Shown piece after piece: positions 59,805 to 64,000 of a DNA stretch of 64,000 bases. Position 1 is the first letter of the stretch, and every line of letters begins with the position of its first letter. The stretch comes from Saccharomycodes ludwigii (Eukaryota; Ascomycota; Saccharomycetes; Saccharomycodales; Saccharomycodaceae): NCBI RefSeq assembly GCF_020623625.1, contig NC_060203.1, forward strand, positions 186,001 through 250,000. Reading direction: 5' to 3'. Under the pieces are notes generated by a model. That model saw only the letters and a program-made list of their open reading frames with translations. It was not told the origin of the DNA and ran no database searches. The position numbers and the translations under genes were made by a program.

Positions 59805-62800
59805 ATGGGTGTTCCTTCATTTTTCAGATGGCTATCTAGAAAATATCCTAAAATCATTTCACCGGTGATTGAACAAGATAGTACAACTGTTGATGATGGA
59901 AATGTTTATTCTTCAGAAAATCCTAATGGAGAACTAGATAACTTATACTTGGATATGAATGGTATTGTGCATCCATGTTCCCATCCAGAAAATAAACCAC
60001 CACCAGAAAATGAAGACGAAATGTTGGTGGCTGTTTTTGAATATACAAACAGAGTATTGAACATGGCCAGACCAAGACGAATCTTAATGATTGCAGTTGA
60101 TGGTGTTGCTCCTCGTGCTAAAATGAATCAACAACGTGCAAGAAGGTTTAGAAGTGCTAAAGATGCTGCATTAGAAAGAGAAAAATTAGAAATGGATTAT
60201 ATCAAAGAGGGCAAGAATTTAGATGATGCACTTCTGAAAAAAAAAAGTTGGGATAGCAATGCAATTACTCCTGGTACACCATTTATGGATAAGTTGGCAC
60301 AAGGCTTGAGATATTGGATTAGTTTTAAATTAAGTACTGATCCTGGTTGGGAGAATTTACAGGTTATTATTAGCGATGCTACAGTTCCAGGGGAAGGGGA
60401 GCATAAAATCATGAATTTTATTAGGTCGCAGAGACAAGATCCAGAATATAATCCTAATACTACACATTGTATTTATGGCTTAGATGCAGATTTAATTTTT
60501 TTGGGATTGGCCACCCATGAACCACATTTTAAAATTTTAAGGGAAGATGTATTTGAACAGACCATTAATAGAAAACACGGTAGCAATAATAGCAGGTACG
60601 ATAAGCGTAGAGAACTGACTGAGGAAGAAAAGAAGGAGTTACAAGAAAAGGACAAAAAAAAACCTTTTTTATGGTTACATATATCTGTATTAAGAGAATA
60701 TTTGAAAGAAGAGCTATTTGTACCTGGTTTAAGTATAGAATTTGATTTAGAAAGGTCTATTGATGATTGGGTTTTCATGTGTTTTTTCTGTGGTAACGAT
60801 TTTTTACCCCATTTACCAAGTTTAGATGTTAGGGAAAGTTCAATTGATTTATTGGTAGAAATTTGGAAAACGGTATTACCCCAAACTAAGGGTTATATGT
60901 CTCTAGACGGAAGATTAAATTTATCCGGGGTAGAATTGTTGTTAAAAGGCTTGGGGACTAGAGAACCTGGTATATTTGTAGAAAAACGCCAACAGGAGTT
61001 AAGAAAATTGGAAAATGAACAGAGGAGGAAATTGTTGAACTTAAGGAGACAAGAGCAAAACAACTTAGGCTCCTTTGCCGACAACGGTGCTGTTAATCAT
61101 GTGCGTAGCGAAACACCAATTAGTTCTGCGGGCAGTATTCACCTTACTGAGGAAAAAGAAGAAGAAAAGAAAAAAGAAGAAGAAGAAGAAGAAGAAGAAC
61201 AAGAAGAAGAAGAACAAGAAGAAGAAGAACAAGAAGAAGAAGAACAAGAAGAAGAACAACAAGAAGAACAACAACAAGAAGAACAACAACAACAAGAAGA
61301 AGAAGATTCATATGATCCTACTCCGTCATCTAACATCAATGATATTAATAAGACCAATTTAACTGTAGCATCTAAATTCAAGGAGAAATTATTATTGAAA
61401 CGTAAAAGATTAGTTATAGAAAAAGAATCTATCGCTACTACCACCGCTGGGAATTCGCACAAGATTATTAAGTTGGATAAATCACAAGAAGTATCATTAA
61501 ATACATCTTCATCGGGACCTACAAGCGGTACTTATGATAGCAATTTAGCCGTCAAACTATACGAACCTGGGTATCATGATCGGTATTATATTACTAAATT
61601 TGGTTGCCCAAATAATAAAGAAGAAATTGCTGCATTAAGTAAAAAGGTAGTCAAAGCCTATGTTGAAGGGATTTCTTGGGTTCTCTTGTACTATTATCAA
61701 GGATGTGCATCATGGAACTGGTATTATCCATACCACTATGCACCATTTGCTAGTGATTTTATGAACATTGCTGGACTAGACATCAAATTTGAAAAGGGTG
61801 AACCATTTGCGCCCTTTGAACAGTTGATGAGTGTTTTGCCAGCTTCTTCGGGACACACGTTACCAAAAATTTTTAGACCCTTAATGAGTGAGTTAACTAG
61901 TCCTATAATTGATTTTTATCCCACCGAATTTCCAATTGATATGAATGGGAAAAAAATGTCATGGCAAGGAATTGCTTTATTACCATTCATTGAGGAGAAA
62001 AGATTACTGGAAACAGTCAGAAAAAAATATGCAGAATTGAGTAAGGAGGACTTGGCTAGAAATTCAAGAAAAAATGATATTTTGTTAATTAGTCACAAAA
62101 ACATCAATTATAAAAAATTTGTTAAAACTTTATACCAAACTGAGTCTTCAGACAACGTCCGATTAAAAGTCACTGCATTTAAAAATAGAATCAGTGGAGA
62201 AGTTTCTGTTGTTGCGAATGATGGCGACGATGTAGGTAGATTCGACTTAAAGGGAGAGTTGACATGTCCAGTGAGTGGGGGATACCCCAATTTGAACAAT
62301 TCAAAGTATTTAAAATTGACATACAAGATGCTAAATATTTATGATGATAAAAATAAGGCAGTAATATTGAATGGTTATATTCCACACAAACAGGTGTTGA
62401 ATATACAGGATAAAAATAATATCAGATATGGGCAAGGCCATTCGCAGGGGAATAATAACAAGAGGAATAATGGATATTACAATTTCCAACGTAATTTCCA
62501 CTTTACTATGCAGAACAATTTTGTTGAAACTGGACCATTTGGGAGCACTCAATACAAACCCCGTTTTGGAGGTTATAAATCCTTTGTAAGTAGTGAATTG
62601 GAGAAAAAATCTAACCAAGCCAATTTTCAAAACTATTATTACAATGATAACTACGATAACTATGGGAACAATAATGATACTTATTATGGGCGCAATTACA
62701 ATAATAATTATAACAGCCATGGTGCGCGTAATTACGGTTACAATAATTACGGCAGTAATAATTACAATAATGGTTATAATAATAGTAAGGGCAGTAACCG

Positions 62801-62834
62801 AGGCATTAGACCTAACAGACAAGGTACGTTATGA
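59805..62834 (+). CDS. RAT1: Nuclear 5'-3' exoribonuclease (Xrn2 type)
   Basis: Degrades RNA 5' to 3' in the nucleus: transcription termination by the torpedo mechanism and rRNA/snoRNA trimming, with partner Rai1. The protein has 1009 residues (S. cerevisiae 1006). Region CR1 has MGVPSFFRWLSRKYPKIISP, DNLYLDMNGIVHPCSHPE, ISDATVPGEGEHKIMNF, IYGLDADLIFLGLATHEPHF and FMCFFCGNDFLPHLPSLDVR, which carry the metal-binding acidic residues. A Lys/Glu/Gln tract (about 450-502) occupies the linker before CR2. CR2 has VKAYVEGISWVLLYYYQGCA and WNWYYPYHYAPFASDF. The C-terminus (about 940-1000) is Asn/Tyr/Gly-rich. Length excludes XRN1. Homologue YOR048C. Confidence 0.97.
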   Translation: MGVPSFFRWLSRKYPKIISPVIEQDSTTVDDGNVYSSENPNGELDNLYLDMNGIVHPCSHPENKPPPENEDEMLVAVFEYTNRVLNMARPRRILMIAVDGVAPRAKMNQQRARRFRSAKDAALEREKLEMDYIKEGKNLDDALLKKKSWDSNAITPGTPFMDKLAQGLRYWISFKLSTDPGWENLQVIISDATVPGEGEHKIMNFIRSQRQDPEYNPNTTHCIYGLDADLIFLGLATHEPHFKILREDVFEQTINRKHGSNNSRYDKRRELTEEEKKELQEKDKKKPFLWLHISVLREYLKEELFVPGLSIEFDLERSIDDWVFMCFFCGNDFLPHLPSLDVRESSIDLLVEIWKTVLPQTKGYMSLDGRLNLSGVELLLKGLGTREPGIFVEKRQQELRKLENEQRRKLLNLRRQEQNNLGSFADNGAVNHVRSETPISSAGSIHLTEEKEEEKKKEEEEEEEEQEEEEQEEEEQEEEEQEEEQQEEQQQEEQQQQEEEDSYDPTPSSNINDINKTNLTVASKFKEKLLLKRKRLVIEKESIATTTAGNSHKIIKLDKSQEVSLNTSSSGPTSGTYDSNLAVKLYEPGYHDRYYITKFGCPNNKEEIAALSKKVVKAYVEGISWVLLYYYQGCASWNWYYPYHYAPFASDFMNIAGLDIKFEKGEPFAPFEQLMSVLPASSGHTLPKIFRPLMSELTSPIIDFYPTEFPIDMNGKKMSWQGIALLPFIEEKRLLETVRKKYAELSKEDLARNSRKNDILLISHKNINYKKFVKTLYQTESSDNVRLKVTAFKNRISGEVSVVANDGDDVGRFDLKGELTCPVSGGYPNLNNSKYLKLTYKMLNIYDDKNKAVILNGYIPHKQVLNIQDKNNIRYGQGHSQGNNNKRNNGYYNFQRNFHFTMQNNFVETGPFGSTQYKPRFGGYKSFVSSELEKKSNQANFQNYYYNDNYDNYGNNNDTYYGRNYNNNYNSHGARNYGYNNYGSNNYNNGYNNSKGSNRGIRPNRQGTL
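61150..61308. repeat. GAA/CAA triplet tract in RAT1 (Glu/Gln run)
   Basis: Coding repeat with a 15-base higher-order unit: GAA triplets broken regularly by CAA, giving EEEEQ repeats and then EEQQ and EEQQQ. It lies in the linker between the two conserved halves of Rat1. The minus strand and +1 frame show spurious long frames because of it. Confidence 0.92.
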
Positions 62835-63799
62835 ATTAGCTGAGAGAGAATGTGTATATGGATGTTCTTTTCATATTAATATATATATATATTTTTCTTT
62901 TAATTTTTTTTATTTATTGATTCTTTTAATTTTTTTTTTTTCCTTTTGTAAAACATGAATTGAAGGAGTTTAAGAGAAGAAAAAAAAAAAAAAAAATTAA
63001 CAATAGTAGTGATATTTTTTTTTTTGTTGTACAATGTTTTTCCTGACCTCACGCCACATATTTTCTCACCCCCACACTTTTTTTTTTTTTTTTTTTTTCT
63101 TTTTTTTTTTTTCGTTTTACGATTAAAATCACATTACACGGAGAAAACCTCCATAGAACAAAACATTCTATATAGAACCGAATTAGTCCGGGTTTTCTGC
63201 GTTTTTTTTATTATTAAAGAATTTAAAAAAAAAAAAAAAATATTTATCCGTAGGGAAAAAAATAAAAGATTTTCCTTTTTTTTTTTTTTTTTTTTTTTTT
63301 CTCTCGTTACTTTGAGTTTTTAATCTATTTTTGCTAACTATAAATTATTATAATCTCCTAGATGCGTGTATTTTATTTATTTAATCTTTTTTTTTTTTTT
63401 TTGATTATCTTTTAATTTTTAACAGTTTGTTTATTGTATTAGAGAAAAGAGAGGGGTGAGAATAAGACGTATAATTGGTATCTTATTTTATTTTTTCTCA
63501 TCTAGTACGTAGGTCTCTTTACCATGCCTATGTTAATTATAATATACATATATTTTGTTCAAATTACATGATTTCATTGGACAGAATGAAAAAAGGTTAA
63601 GTGAGGATCAGTAATATACGTATACAATACTTTTATAAAGGCTAACAAGGATATCTAACTCAAACCATAATTTTTGGAATAGATAAACGGACACAATAAT
63701 TTTAATTGGGTATTTAAAGAGCTGTGAGCAATAACGATCTACTAGATATATATCTTTTTTAAAACAGAATTAATTGTTAATGAACGGAATTAAATTATA

Positions 63800-63833
<34 letters not shown>

Positions 63834-64000
63834 AAGTTTTTTCTCATAAAGAAGATAAATTAATTACTACAGTTGTTTATTTTTGATGAATATATTTATG
63901 CCGTAGTGTGACGCCTTTCTTAGTTATTCTTATTCTTTTTTATCACTGGCTTAACACAATTTAAGTAGTGAATAACTTATAATTTATCCGGGGGGTGGGT
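62835..64000. other. Region downstream of RAT1 to window end
   Basis: No gene recognised. T and A tracts are especially dense (63079-63111, 63225-63240, 63276-63300, 63389-63402, 63801-63833). The window ends in GGGGGGTGGGT. Any neighbouring gene lies beyond the window. Confidence 0.7.

Noticed and set aside
61065-61462. Frames on both strands across the RAT1 Glu/Gln tract
   Set aside because: Pure products of the GAA/CAA repeat in other frames (Lys/Asn, Phe/Leu, Ser/Cys runs).

Overview
This is a stretch of nuclear chromosome from a budding yeast (Saccharomycetales). It is strongly AT-rich, with very long A/T homopolymers and (AT)n runs between genes. It carries 29 protein-coding genes and one tRNA-Ile(AAT) gene. 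Nearly every protein can be matched by eye to a named Saccharomyces cerevisiae protein. No intron is needed for any gene, and I see no transposon, LTR, CRISPR array, rRNA or centromere.

Gene order is the most informative property. Read left to right, the genes interleave two S. cerevisiae regions, the right arm of chromosome XV (about YOR070 down to YOR048) and that of chromosome XI (about YKR080 down to YKR067): MTD1, GYP1, TRZ1, VPS5, ALG8, an MSA1/2-like gene, ECM4, CYT1, YNG1, RPL3, a YOR062C/YKR075C-like gene, CKA2, SLD7, LPL1, AIM29, (THI4), ASE1, SGT1, NOB1, SIS2/VHS3, DRE2, TMC1, a YKR070W-like gene, MET1, ETT1, BET3, GPT2, two RSB1-like genes and RAT1. Strand agrees throughout, as I remember the S. 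cerevisiae map. This is the order expected before the whole-genome duplication, so the organism should be a non-WGD yeast. The extreme AT content and homopolymers would fit Saccharomycodes or a relative, but that is inference. THI4 is the only gene that does not belong to this block.

Layout. 1-16 kb: one-carbon metabolism (MTD1), Golgi and endosome traffic (GYP1, VPS5), tRNA processing (TRZ1), N-glycosylation (ALG8), G1 transcription (MSA-like), glutathione chemistry (ECM4). 16-29 kb: tRNA-Ile, cytochrome c1, a NuA3-type PHD protein (YNG1) interrupted by an in-frame stop, ribosomal protein L3, a Reg1-like protein, CK2 alpha-prime, and the tightly packed SLD7-LPL1-AIM29 cluster. 29-43 kb: THI4, spindle midzone ASE1, SGT1, NOB1, SIS2/VHS3 and DRE2. 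43-64 kb: TMC1, a mitochondrial HAD phosphatase, siroheme synthesis (MET1), ETT1, TRAPP subunit BET3, the acyltransferase GPT2, a tandem pair of RTA1-family lipid transporters and the nuclear exonuclease RAT1. The genes are mostly housekeeping and do not form one pathway.

Points most worth checking: an arginine/lysine-rich, acid-free extension upstream of the first ATG of TRZ1 that could be a UUG-initiated mitochondrial presequence; the one-base TAATG overlap between SLD7 and LPL1; the in-frame TAA in YNG1; the mosaic tandem RSB1 pair; and a perfect (TCCGCAG)6 minisatellite upstream of ALG8. I found no evidence for an entirely new multi-gene system.
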